NCBI GenBank assembly: GCA_016193385.1
Contig: JACPSF010000310.1
Coordinates: 1 to 20,966 of the forward strand
Reading direction: 5' to 3'
Length of the DNA stretch: 20,966 nt
DNA from: Deltaproteobacteria bacterium
GTDB taxonomy: Bacteria; Desulfobacterota_B; Binatia; UBA9968
This document shows, one piece after another, positions 1 through 8,238 of this stretch (its first letter is position 1; each line of letters starts with the position of its first letter). Position numbers and translations under genes: made by a program. The notes under the pieces are model-generated. The model did not search any database. It saw only the letters and a list, made by a program, of their open reading frames with translations, and was not told the origin of the DNA.

Positions 1-533
1 AGCTTGCCTCCCTTCCACTTGGGGTCCAGAAGATCCTCCCACCTCTTTGGAGCGTCCTTGGCAGGCAATACCTTGTTGTTATACGCAGGCAGGGCAAACT
101 GGTTCGCGAATGTGACCGTGCCGTTGTCATAGTGGATCATTTCCGGATTGACGCCCAGTTTTCTGTACTCTAGTGGCTTGTGAAGTTTCCTCAGCCACAA
201 TGTGGCGTGGCCGGCATCATGGATGACCATCACGTCCCATTCTGGCGCCATGCCAGCAGCCGCAAAGCCGACCATCTTCCCCACATCGCCGGTGAAATTG
301 TGCCCAGGGGTATAATTCAGCCTAATGCTGAGATTGTACTTTCCGTTGAACGCCTCAGCCAGCGCCTGAACTCCCAGGGGAGTCAAGCCGGATGGCGCGT
401 ACAAGTCGAGAGCTCCCTCTTTCTTCGCGGCCGCTACCAATTCATCGACAGCGGCGGCCGACACCAAGCAGCTCCATGCCGTCAGGACAAGCAGCACCGA
501 GAACCCGGCAATGAGGGATCGCAACTGTTTCAC
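1..533 (-). CDS. Extracellular solute-binding protein, iron/thiamine/spermidine ABC type (3' part cut by window edge)
   Basis: Reading the minus strand from a GTG at 533 gives an uninterrupted 177-codon frame that runs off the left edge, so the C-terminal part is missing. A GGAGG six bases upstream of the GTG fixes the start. The product begins with a signal peptide (basic start, hydrophobic run LIAGFSVLLVLTAW, Ala-rich cleavage region near residue 27), then VDELVAAAKKEGALDLYAPS, the usual first strand of family 1 binding proteins of the Fe3+/thiamine/polyamine class, and later WEDLLDPKWKGGK, a hallmark of that class (typically W.DLLDPKWKG). Members are about 330-350 residues, so roughly half is present. 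It would capture a ligand in the periplasm for an ABC importer lying outside the window. Ligand unknown. It is transcribed away from the acyl-CoA dehydrogenase gene. Confidence 0.85.
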   Translation of the reverse strand, partial: MKQLRSLIAGFSVLLVLTAWSCLVSAAAVDELVAAAKKEGALDLYAPSGLTPLGVQALAEAFNGKYNLSIRLNYTPGHNFTGDVGKMVGFAAAGMAPEWDVMVIHDAGHATLWLRKLHKPLEYRKLGVNPEMIHYDNGTVTFANQFALPAYNNKVLPAKDAPKRWEDLLDPKWKGGK

Positions 534-1053
534 AGCTCACCTCCGTTGACTTCAACGGCCTTTTTCTCAAAACTTCTTCCTTCACAACGCCGAACTTATC
601 TTGGTTGAGCAATTGTTATGCCGTGCGCAATTGATCTCATCAGTTATGTAACTATAGGACATTTAGTAGATTTCGCGTCTCTTAAGACAGCGCCTCTAGA
701 TACCAGTGCACGGTCAGTCTTCTGAAAAAAAGGAAAAGTATTCAGCTTCTTTCCAAGATATGAGAATAGGTTCATCCTGCCTCAGCACTCGGAGATTGAT
801 CAAGGTTCTGGTTCTCATAACCGTTTGATAACTTGGATTCCTCCCACCTGCCTGTCCGTCCCTCCCGTCCGGATTCATAGCGGTCAAGGTAATGTTGACA
901 TAAAACCGCATTGTCGGATACTCTCCCGGTCAAATTGCGGAAGTAGCGCCAGTCCGTCCTCTCTGCCAGACCGTTTGGGCTCTGGAAGGTGGCCTGGCAA
1001 TTTCCTTTACAAAAGTCGCGACTAACAGCATAGGCTTAAAGGAGGATAATATA
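534..1053. other. Divergent intergenic region
   Basis: This 520-base gap separates the minus-strand binding-protein gene from the plus-strand acyl-CoA dehydrogenase gene and must hold the start signals of both. Visible elements are two copies of GCAATTG at 609-615 and 627-633 (18-base period, close to two helical turns) just upstream of the binding-protein gene, and a promoter-like TTGACA at 895-900. Short open frames here have no ribosome binding site or family resemblance, so I call no gene. Confidence 0.5.
895..924 (+). promoter_or_regulatory. Possible sigma-70 promoter for the acyl-CoA dehydrogenase gene
   Basis: A perfect -35 box TTGACA (895-900) is followed after 18 bases by TACTCT (919-924), which matches the -10 consensus at only three of six positions. 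It points toward the gene starting at 1054 and would leave a leader of about 120 bases. The weak -10 keeps confidence low. Confidence 0.3.
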
Positions 1054-2229
1054 ATGATTGATTTCGAGCTGAGCCCACAGCAACGCGCAATTCGGACGAT
1101 GGCGCGGGAATTTGTTGAGAGGGAGATCAAACCCATAGCTTTACAGAGGGACCGGTCTCCGAATCACAATGATTGTTTTCAATGGGACATCATTGAGAAA
1201 TTGTCCAAGGCTGGTTTCAGGACTTTAACTCTGGCCGAAAAGTACGGCGGACCAGGGCTGGATACGTTAACCACGGCTATAGTATGTGAAGAACTTGCCG
1301 TAGGCGACCTGGGCATTGCGGCGATCATTTCCCAGACCGTGAAGTTCGTGCAGACAATGCAGTGGTTGGCCTCGGAGGAGCTTTGCCGCAAGTTCCTCAT
1401 CCCGTTTCGCGATGATGACAGGTACCTCATTGCCAGCTGTTCCACAGAAGCAAATACTGGTTCTGATAACCAGTTAGGCCAGCCAGACGCACGTCTAGTA
1501 ACCACTGCGGTACTCGATGGTGATGAGTGGGTGATCAACGGAGTAAAACAGTGGAGCTCCGGGGCTAGTCGAGCCAAGCTTTACAGGGTCTTGGTCACAA
1601 CCAAAGAAGGGAATGCCTATATCTTTGTGCCTAGCGATACCCCTGGCCTCACAGTCGACCACATTCATGACAAGCTCGGTGAGCGGTTATGCCCCAATGC
1701 TGCAATGGCCTTCGATAACGTTCGTGTGCCTAAGGAAAATTTACAGGCTATGTTGGGAGAATCTAAAGTGGGCCTCGATGTTAGGGCCAGGAGAATGCAG
1801 ACGGCCAACGCTTATACAGCAGCTTGCAATGTAGGAGTAGGGCGCGCTGCCTATGAAGCCGCTCTTGCGTATGCCAAGATGCGAGTGCAAGGGGGCAGAC
1901 GCATTATTGAACATCAACTCATCGGGGCGATGCTGGCCGAGATGTTCATCGAACTTGAGGCTGCGCGGCTCCTTTACTGGAAGGCTGCCTGGGCTGTTGA
2001 CCATGACGAATTCTACGACCCAAAGCTTCATACTATGGCCAAGATCATCGCCTCCGAGACAGCCAAGAGAGTTACCGTGCAAGCCCTTGAGATTCATGGT
2101 GGTTACGGGGCAATAAAGGATTTACCAATGGAGAAGTATGTGCGGGATGCCATCACTTTCAGCCATTCTGACGGCACCAACCAAGCGCTCAGGGTGAAAA
2201 CAGCTGCACTGTTGGCACAGAATCTATAG
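1054..2229 (+). CDS. Acyl-CoA dehydrogenase family flavoprotein with Asp in place of the usual catalytic Glu
   Basis: The 391-residue product has the full length and fold order of acyl-CoA dehydrogenases: N-terminal helical domain (about 1-120), middle beta domain (about 125-235; FAD contacts in ASCSTEANTGSDNQ and INGVKQWSSGA), and C-terminal helical domain (about 240-391) with the FAD/tetramer motif ALEIHGGYGAIKD. The family oxidises acyl-CoA thioesters to 2-enoyl-CoA with FAD, passing electrons to an electron-transfer flavoprotein. In most members the C-terminal motif reads YEGTNQ, with Glu as catalytic base; here it reads HSDGTNQ, with Asp373. The alternative Glu used by isovaleryl-CoA dehydrogenase (helix G, around residues 248-256) is also not evident. 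The start is set by AAAGGAGG (1038-1045) eight bases before ATG. Substrate unknown. GC content looks lower than in the hydantoinase genes. Confidence 0.93.
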   Translation: MIDFELSPQQRAIRTMAREFVEREIKPIALQRDRSPNHNDCFQWDIIEKLSKAGFRTLTLAEKYGGPGLDTLTTAIVCEELAVGDLGIAAIISQTVKFVQTMQWLASEELCRKFLIPFRDDDRYLIASCSTEANTGSDNQLGQPDARLVTTAVLDGDEWVINGVKQWSSGASRAKLYRVLVTTKEGNAYIFVPSDTPGLTVDHIHDKLGERLCPNAAMAFDNVRVPKENLQAMLGESKVGLDVRARRMQTANAYTAACNVGVGRAAYEAALAYAKMRVQGGRRIIEHQLIGAMLAEMFIELEAARLLYWKAAWAVDHDEFYDPKLHTMAKIIASETAKRVTVQALEIHGGYGAIKDLPMEKYVRDAITFSHSDGTNQALRVKTAALLAQNL

Positions 2230-2374
2230 GGATAATAGGCATATATGAACTGCAATGGCCTGACCAGACATATGCGGCAGCGAGCACTCCGACTGAACTG
2301 CACAAATAAGCTAAACTGGTCGTGCGCCTCTGAGATGGTCTGCACGCCGACTTTCTAAAAAAAGGAGTACTGTA

Positions 2375-3457
2375 ATGTCGAGGATACAGCTTCGGCACGG
2401 CGTATTCTTTACGCCTTTCCTAATCACTTTTTTACTCGTGGTCAACGCGCCCGCGCAACCCGCCCCAACTCCAAAGCCCGCGTTCGATGAGAAGGCCGTG
2501 GCGGATTTCTACCGCGGTAAGACGATCAGAATCGTCATCGGTTCCGGGCCTGGCGGCACTTATGACATCTATTCACGCCTGTTGGCTCGACAGATGCCTC
2601 GGTACATTCCAGGTAACCCGACAGTCATTGTCCAGTCGAGGGTGGGAGCTGGCGGCCTCATCGCGGCGAACGCGGTCTACAATGTGGAGCCCAAGGATGG
2701 CACGGTGATCGGCTCGTTCGACGGGAATTTCGTCTTGCGTCAGGCTCTGGGTGCACCGGGAATTCAGTTTGATTCGGCGAAGTACCAATGGATCGGCAGC
2801 GCCATCAATACTGCCACCGCGTGTGTGGCCCGAACGGACTCCGCCGTCGCGTCGTTCCGGGACGTGATGGACGGCAAACCGTTGACATTGGGAACGATGG
2901 CGCCGGGCAGCTCGACGTACGATACACCCGCTATCATCAATGCAGCGTTGGGAACCCAGATGAAGTTGGTGAGGGGCTATGAGGGAGTGGCCACTATCGT
3001 TAACGTTACCGAGGCGAAGGAAATAGACGGCTATTGCGCAAGCTGGCTCGCAATGTTGAACACCGGCAGGCACCTGCAGTTGCTGCAGGGCGGAATCATC
3101 AAGTTCGTCGTTATCATGGGCGACAAGACGCCGGATCATACCCTTTTAAAAGGGGTGCCACCGGCCGAGAGTTTCGCCAAGACCGACGAGGCGAGGCAGT
3201 TGCTGCGCGCCATGCATGCTCCGTCCCAGATTACCAACCCCTACATGGTGCATCCTGATGTTCCCAAGGACAGGGTAGAGGCGTTGCGCAGGGCATTCTG
3301 GGCTACCTTCGCGGATCCGGAATTTTTGGCCGACGCCAAGAAGACCAGGATTGAGTTCACTCCGAGCAGCGGGGAGCGCGTCACCCAAGTCGTCCAGGCC
3401 GTGCTAAGCACGCCGCCCGAGGTGCTCTCGAAGATGAAGAAGATACTTCTTCAGTAG
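2375..3457 (+). CDS. TctC/Bug-family periplasmic receptor, copy 1
   Basis: The 360-residue product is a tripartite tricarboxylate transporter receptor (Bug family). A signal peptide covers about residues 1-27 (hydrophobic FFTPFLITFLLVV, cleavage near NAPA-Q) and a Pro/Ala-rich linker follows. The mature part begins with the typical FYRGKTIRIVIGSGPGGTYD, then RYIPGNPTVIVQ and GAGGLIAANAVYN, which form the carboxylate-binding loops of this fold. Such proteins bind carboxylates, amides or aromatic acids in the periplasm and normally serve a TctAB membrane pair; no TctA or TctB is encoded here, so it is an orphan receptor. AAAGGAG (2361-2367) precedes the ATG by seven bases. The gene is followed by a close paralogue, evidently by tandem duplication. 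Confidence 0.92.
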   Translation: MSRIQLRHGVFFTPFLITFLLVVNAPAQPAPTPKPAFDEKAVADFYRGKTIRIVIGSGPGGTYDIYSRLLARQMPRYIPGNPTVIVQSRVGAGGLIAANAVYNVEPKDGTVIGSFDGNFVLRQALGAPGIQFDSAKYQWIGSAINTATACVARTDSAVASFRDVMDGKPLTLGTMAPGSSTYDTPAIINAALGTQMKLVRGYEGVATIVNVTEAKEIDGYCASWLAMLNTGRHLQLLQGGIIKFVVIMGDKTPDHTLLKGVPPAESFAKTDEARQLLRAMHAPSQITNPYMVHPDVPKDRVEALRRAFWATFADPEFLADAKKTRIEFTPSSGERVTQVVQAVLSTPPEVLSKMKKILLQ

Positions 3458-4776
3458 GTATGGGCTGAGCCACAAGGGTTGCTCGTGACCCAGGCGAGAC
3501 CCGGTTGCGAGTCCGAGTGATTACCCCGGCGATAGGTTGGACGTGCCAGGACTGAGTTAACCGTTCAACATTGGTGGGCCTGCTGGCGGCGAGGAGTTGT
3601 CCAGACAGCGTTGAGGGTTTCGTATTAGGAGGTGTAACATGAGGTATTCCATCCGGTTCGTAGTCCCTGTTGTTGCTGTAGCGCTACTCCTTATCGCCGC
3701 GCCAGTAGCCACAGCCGCCGAGCCTGCGCCCAAACCTGCTGACAAGCCCGTGGTCAAGCCAACTCCGACGCCTGACCTGAAGGCGCTAGAGGACTTCTAC
3801 GGGGGCAAGATGATCAGGATCATCGTCGGCGCTGCACCTGGCGGCACCTATGACATCTACTCACGCTTGCTGGCCCGACACATGCGTCGGTACATCCCAG
3901 GTAATCCGACGATCATCGTCCAAAACAGAACAGGCGCCGGACAATTAATTGCGGCCAACGCGGTCTACAACCTGGAGCCGAAGGACGGCACCGTGATCGG
4001 CTCGTTCAGTGAGGGGCTCATCCTGCTACAGGCGATCGGCGCGCCTGGGATTGAGTTTGATGCCGGGAAGTACCAGTGGATCGGCAGCCTGGTCAACAGC
4101 GCACAGACATGCGTAGCGCGGACAGATTCAGGGATCGCGTCATTCCAGGACCTGATAGATGGCAAGCCATTCGTAGTCGGAACGCAACCGCCGGGCAGCA
4201 CGACGTACAATACGCCCGCCATCATGAATGCAGCATTGGGAACCCAGATGAAGTTGGTGACGGGCTATCGTGGGGTAGCCGAGATTGTTCTGGCTACAGA
4301 GGGGAAGGAGGTACAGGGCTACTGCGCAAGTTGGCTGGGCATGCTAAGCACCGGGAGGCACCTGGAGTTGCTGAAGGGCGGAATCATCAAGTTCATTGTC
4401 ATCATGGGCGACAAGACGCCGGATCATTCTCTTTTGAAAGGGGTGCCGGCCGCCGAGACGCTCGCCAGGACGGACGAGGCGAGGCAGTTGCTGCGCGCCA
4501 TGCATGCTCCGTCCCAGATTACCAACCCTTACGTGGTTCATCCTGATGTTCCCAAGGACCGGGTAGGCGCATTGCGCAAGGCGTTCTGGGCTGCCGTGAC
4601 CGATGGGGAATTTCTGGCTGACGCTGAGAAGATAAACGCCGTGTTCACCCCGAGTACCGGGGAGCGCGTCACTCAGGTCGTCCAGGCCATGCTAAGCACG
4701 TCGCCCGCAGCGCTTTCGAAGATGAAGAAGATACTGCTTCGGTAAGTACGGGATGAACCACCAGGTTGCTCGTGAA
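2483..4776 (+). repeat. Tandem gene duplication, period about 1,288 bases, extending past the stop codons
   Basis: The two receptor genes form a direct tandem duplication. A 56-base stretch is identical in both (3185-3240 and 4473-4528), giving the period. Similarity continues past both stop codons: the downstream flanks 3456-3490 and 4744-4776 still align through GTTGCTCGTGA, so the duplicated unit included the 3' untranslated segment. Confidence 0.85.
3639..4745 (+). CDS. TctC/Bug-family periplasmic receptor, copy 2
   Basis: The 368-residue product is a paralogue of the preceding receptor. Counting by eye over the mature domain (about 316 aligned residues) gives roughly 76% identity with no internal gaps; signal peptides and Pro/Lys-rich linkers differ, this one being eight residues longer. 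The signal peptide is VVPVVAVALLLIAAPVATA with cleavage before AEP. The receptor motifs IRIIVGAAPGGTYDIYSR and YIPGNPTIIVQN are present. TAGGAGGTG (3627-3634) precedes the ATG. Variable positions cluster at places such as 'SFSEGLILLQ' versus 'SFDGNFVLRQ', which may line the ligand pocket, so the two copies may bind different ligands. No transporter membrane subunits are present locally. Confidence 0.92.
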   Translation: MRYSIRFVVPVVAVALLLIAAPVATAAEPAPKPADKPVVKPTPTPDLKALEDFYGGKMIRIIVGAAPGGTYDIYSRLLARHMRRYIPGNPTIIVQNRTGAGQLIAANAVYNLEPKDGTVIGSFSEGLILLQAIGAPGIEFDAGKYQWIGSLVNSAQTCVARTDSGIASFQDLIDGKPFVVGTQPPGSTTYNTPAIMNAALGTQMKLVTGYRGVAEIVLATEGKEVQGYCASWLGMLSTGRHLELLKGGIIKFIVIMGDKTPDHSLLKGVPAAETLARTDEARQLLRAMHAPSQITNPYVVHPDVPKDRVGALRKAFWAAVTDGEFLADAEKINAVFTPSTGERVTQVVQAMLSTSPAALSKMKKILLR

Positions 4777-4920
4777 CGTCTCGTACCTGTTCCCTGGGTG
4801 AAACATCGGACCAACGCATCGAACTTACAGGCCTGATCAGGGGCATAGGAAGTAACCATATAACTTGGGTCCCTTCATCCTTTCGCGAGCGCCGGGCATG
4901 CCTCACGAGAGAAATTCTGC

Positions 4921-4950
4921 TTGACGGTTCCCTATGATTTCAACTATTTT
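4921..4950 (+). promoter_or_regulatory. Possible sigma-70 promoter upstream of the SDR gene
   Basis: TTGACG (4921-4926, five of six consensus bases), an 18-base spacer, and TATTTT (4945-4950, four of six). It lies 110 bases before the SDR start and points toward it, in the 314-base gap after the second receptor gene. That gap holds nothing else I can recognise. Confidence 0.4.
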
Positions 4951-5059
4951 TAGGTCGCTTTTCCAATCCCTGTCCACCCCGAAGACAGGCTAGGAGGGCC
5001 AACGGGAGCAATTTCGGGGACTTCAGCGTCGGGTGATACCGCTTCAAGGAGGGTTGATC

Positions 5060-5749
5060 ATGAGGTTACAGGACAGAGTCACGGTGATCGGGGATATCGA
5101 CGAAAAGGCGGGCCAGTCGGTTGCTGACGGGTTAGTCAAGGCCGGTCTGTCTGCCTGGGCGCGCGCCACCGACGTCAGGAGCTATCCGAGCGTCGAGGGC
5201 CTGATGCGTGAAACCACGGAACGGTTCGGGCGCATCGATGTCCTGCTCAATAACGCCGCAATTTACGTCACGCAGCAGCTATGGAAAGGGCCGGTGGAGG
5301 AACTGCCTTTGGAGGAATGGGACAGGGTGATGCAGGTCAATCTCAAGGGGGTTTTTCTCTGCTGCCGGGCCGTGATCCCGATCATGAAGCGGCAGAAGAG
5401 CGGCAAGATCATCAACATCGCCTCCGGCACTTTCTTTACGGGCGTGGGCAATATGCCCCAATACACGACCTCGAAAGGCGGAGTGGTCGCGCTCACGCGC
5501 GTCATGGCGAGACAGCTCGGCCCCTGGAACATCAACGTGAACTGCATGACACCGGGCTCCACCATGAGCGAGGAGGTCGTGACGGACGAGGTCCGAAAGC
5601 GGCGCGAGGCCGGCATGGCCCAGCGCGCCTTCAGCCGCATCGAGACGCCCGAGGACGTCGTCGGCACCGCGCTTTTTCTCGCCAGCGCCGATAGCGACTT
5701 CATGACCGGCCAGCTCCTCGTCGTCGAGGGCGGCGCCATCATGCATTAG
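5060..5749 (+). CDS. Short-chain dehydrogenase/reductase lacking the N-terminal cofactor-binding glycine motif
   Basis: The 229-residue product keeps most of a classical SDR: DVR (39-40), LLNNAA (62-67), Asn94 in MQVNLKG, Ser122, Tyr135-x-x-x-Lys139 (YTTSK) and the C-terminal LVVEGG. The catalytic Asn-Ser-Tyr-Lys set is complete. However, MRLQDRVTVI runs straight into GDIDEKAG. Normal members have about 24 residues between these points, including the TGxxxGxG turn that holds the NAD(P) phosphates; here strand 1, the glycine motif and helix 1 are absent in frame. The start at 5060 is set by AAGGAGGG (5046-5053); an earlier in-frame GTG at 5033 does not restore the motif. Full-length relatives are about 250 residues, matching the missing block. 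The protein is probably unable to bind its cofactor normally. Confidence 0.85.
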   Translation: MRLQDRVTVIGDIDEKAGQSVADGLVKAGLSAWARATDVRSYPSVEGLMRETTERFGRIDVLLNNAAIYVTQQLWKGPVEELPLEEWDRVMQVNLKGVFLCCRAVIPIMKRQKSGKIINIASGTFFTGVGNMPQYTTSKGGVVALTRVMARQLGPWNINVNCMTPGSTMSEEVVTDEVRKRREAGMAQRAFSRIETPEDVVGTALFLASADSDFMTGQLLVVEGGAIMH

Positions 5750-5891
5750 CCGAGAACGTCCCAAGGCCTGAGAAGCGCACCGGGCGGTTAAGAAATCCTG
5801 CAGTGAAAAAGATCACCTTTCGAGGTGAGCCTCAAGGTCGAAGCTTCGATTCATCCTACGATTCGATAAACTCATCGTTCCGAGGAAGATC

Positions 5892-5913
5892 CAGGTAATT
5901 TACAGGTAATTTA
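5892..5913 (+). repeat. Perfect tandem repeat, 2 x CAGGTAATTTA
   Basis: CAGGTAATTTA occurs twice back to back (5892-5902, 5903-5913). The 11-base period is one helical turn, so two protein subunits bound here would lie on the same DNA face. It sits about 110 bases upstream of the predicted promoter. It may be an activator site or a chance slippage duplication. Confidence 0.6.
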
Positions 5914-6023
5914 AAGGCCTTCTTATCTGTGCGCACACGCAGACAGGCCGCAACCAGTAGCAGATGTCTATCCCTGGCTGTGCGGGCAGACAGGCCTGCG
6001 TGCAAATCGGTCAACACATGAAC

Positions 6024-6052
6024 TTGACACAACCGCACCTCTCGGATACGAT
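6024..6052 (+). promoter_or_regulatory. Sigma-70 promoter of the hydantoinase/transporter operon
   Basis: A perfect TTGACA (6024-6029), exactly 17 bases, then TACGAT (6047-6052, four of six with the key first TA and last T). Transcription would start near 6059, giving a leader of about 130 bases before the hyuA ATG at 6188. This is the best promoter match seen in the window. Confidence 0.55.
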
Positions 6053-6187
6053 TTCCCGCCGCTGGAGATTTCGTTTTGTTGTCATGGGAAGTATACCAAC
6101 CCAACCCCGCCTTCTCTGCATAACTGATGTCTGGAAGAAAACCCATCTGTCGGGCGTAGGGCGAACCGACATGCCAGGGGCTCAGGA

Positions 6188-8235
6188 ATGATCCGGGTGA
6201 CAATCGACGTCGGCGGGACCTTCACCGACTGCCTCGTTATGGACGAGGCAGGAGAGATCCACGAGTTCAAATCCGAGACGGTGCCGGCCAATCCCGCTGC
6301 GGGCCTGATCCGGGTACTCGAGAAGGCGTCTGCGCATTTTGGCCGCAGCCTACAGGAGTTCATGGCCAACGTGGGCCTGCTCATCGCCCACGGAACTACC
6401 CTCTCAACCAACGCCCTGTTGACCGGGAAGACCGCCCGGGTCGGCCTGATCACGACCGACGGCTTTCGCGACACCATCCAGTTCCGCCGCGGTTATAAAA
6501 ATATCCGAACGTCACGGTTCAACCTGTTCGTTCCCCCTTACCGCGCCCTCGTCCCGCGCCACCGAAGGCTCCCTGTCAGGGAGCGAATCCTTCATACCGG
6601 CGAGATTCTGATCCCGCTCAACGAGGAAGACCTCCACGCGGCGATCGCGAAATTGAAAGAAGCGAAAGTCGAAGCCGTTGCCATCTGCTTCCTCCATTCT
6701 TATGCGAACCCAGCGCACGAGCTGAAGGCGCTGGAGATCTGCCGGCGAGAGATGCCCGGGACCTATGTCACTGCTTCTCACGAGGTGCTTCCGGTCTTTC
6801 GGGAGGGGGAGCGCTTCAGCACGACCGTCGTGAGCGCCGCGGTGGGTCCGATTACGGAAGCGTACCTGAACGCGCTGGCAGCGGAGATCAGGACGCTCGG
6901 ATTCAGGGGAACCTTCTTTCTCGTTCAGGGGGGCGGGCTCGTCCAGACCGTGGACGAATCGATCCGCCGGGCGGTCTCCCTGATCGGCTCCGGGCCGGCC
7001 GCCGCCCCCTCCGGGGCGACCCGTCTTGGCGAGTGCATCGGCACCAACAACCTCTTTTCGGTGGACATGGGCGGCACCAGCTTCGATGTCTGCCTCATCC
7101 AGAACGGGGTCATCCCCACCACCGACTTCAACTGGATCGGCGAGGAGCTGATAGGCATGAAAATGGTCGACGTGGCCAGCATCGGTGCGGGGGGCGGGAG
7201 CATCGCCTGGATCGACTCGCTGGGACTGCTTCGGGTCGGGCCGGAGAGCGCCGGGGCCGATCCGGGCCCCGCGTGCTACGGCAAGGGTGGGACGCGCCCC
7301 ACAGTCACGGACGCCGACCTGGTGCTGGGGTACGTACCGGCCGACTACTTCCTGGGGGGAGAGATTCTTCTCAGCCGCGAGCTGGCCGAGAAGGCGATCC
7401 GATCCGTGGCCGAGCCGCTCGGCCTCGATGTTCCCGCCGCGGCCAGAGCGATCGTCACCACAGTCAATGCGCTGATGGCGGACAAGATGACCGAGATCAC
7501 CACCAAGCGCGGCTACGACGTTCGCGACTTCGCTCTCGTCGTCGGAGGCGGCGCGGGGCCGGCCCATGGAGCGCACTTGGCCGAGCTCCTGGAGATCGCC
7601 ACTGTGGTGATCCCGCGCTACGCCGCCACCTACAGCGCCTTCGGGATGCTCAACATGGAGGTGGGGCGGGACTTCGCCCGGTCGATCGTGAGCCGGATGA
7701 AGCTCCTGGATCTGGCGCGCCTCAACGAGCTCTTCTCGGAGATGGATGCGGAGGCCCGGCGAGTCCTCGGGGAGATTGGCGTCCTGTCCGAGGATATCGA
7801 GCCGCGGCGCTCGGTCGAGATGCGCTACGTGGGTCAGTGCCACGAGGGCGAATCAGCCCCGAAGGGCTGGACGCGATCGGTCAGGCCTTTCATCGCCGCC
7901 ACAAAGAGCTTTACACCTTTGACATGCCCGATCGGGAGGTGGAGTTCCTCAACGCGCGCCTGAAGGCCACCGCGCGCCGCGCGCCGCTCAGGCTTGCGGG
8001 GATCCCCGAGGCCACGGAACCGGTGAGCCAGGCGCTGAAGCGCCGCCGTCCGGTCCTGTGGAGCATCGGGGAGGGGTACAAAGAGACCCCCGTTTACGAT
8101 GGCGGCCGGTTAGTTGCAGGGCATCTCCTCGATGGGCCGGCCGTCATCGAGGAGAAGACGACGACCGTCGTGATTCCCGCAGCCTACCGCTGTCGCGTCG
8201 ACGGCGTGAAAAACTACATTCTCACCCGGAGGTAG
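6188..8235 (+). pseudogene. hyuA: Hydantoinase/oxoprolinase subunit A, frameshifted near 7843-7849
   Basis: From ATG 6188 (AGGGG seven bases upstream) the frame encodes the N-terminal domain with the nucleotide-binding IDVGGTFTDC (residues 6-15) and the central hydantoinase A domain with VDMGGTSFDV (from about 292) and GAGGGSIAW. It loses sense after YVGQCHEG and stops at 7963. The correct C-terminal domain continues one frame back (GRISPEGLDAIGQ to NYILTRR, stop 8235). Joined, the two parts give about 682 residues, the normal family length minus a few residues at the junction, so a small deletion of 3n+1 bases is likely rather than a single lost base. The family uses ATP to open cyclic amides (N-methylhydantoinase, oxoprolinase) or to carboxylate ketones (acetone carboxylase), always with subunit B, encoded immediately downstream. 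It is either a decaying gene or a sequence error. Confidence 0.85.
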
Positions 8236-8238
8236 ATC

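Larger units (their letters stand above)
5750..6187. other. Intergenic region before the hydantoinase operon
   Basis: This 438-base gap has no convincing gene. It holds a tandem 11-base repeat (5892-5913), two spaced copies of GCAGACAGGCC (5939-5949 and 5986-5996) and a strong promoter match (6024-6052). An open frame ending at 6191 overlaps the hydantoinase start as ATGA, but its composition and lack of a ribosome binding site argue against it. Confidence 0.55.

Noticed and set aside
180..608. 142-codon plus-strand open frame
   Set aside because: It lies opposite the binding-protein gene, whose minus-strand frame has a signal peptide, a GGAGG site and clear family motifs.
5964..6191. 75-codon plus-strand frame overlapping the hyuA start as ATGA
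   Set aside because: No ribosome binding site, residue composition unlike a protein, and it covers the predicted promoter.
6512..7843. Long minus-strand frame of 443 codons inside hyuA
   Set aside because: A shadow frame caused by GC-rich codons on the other strand; it lacks any motif, while hyuA is clearly conserved.
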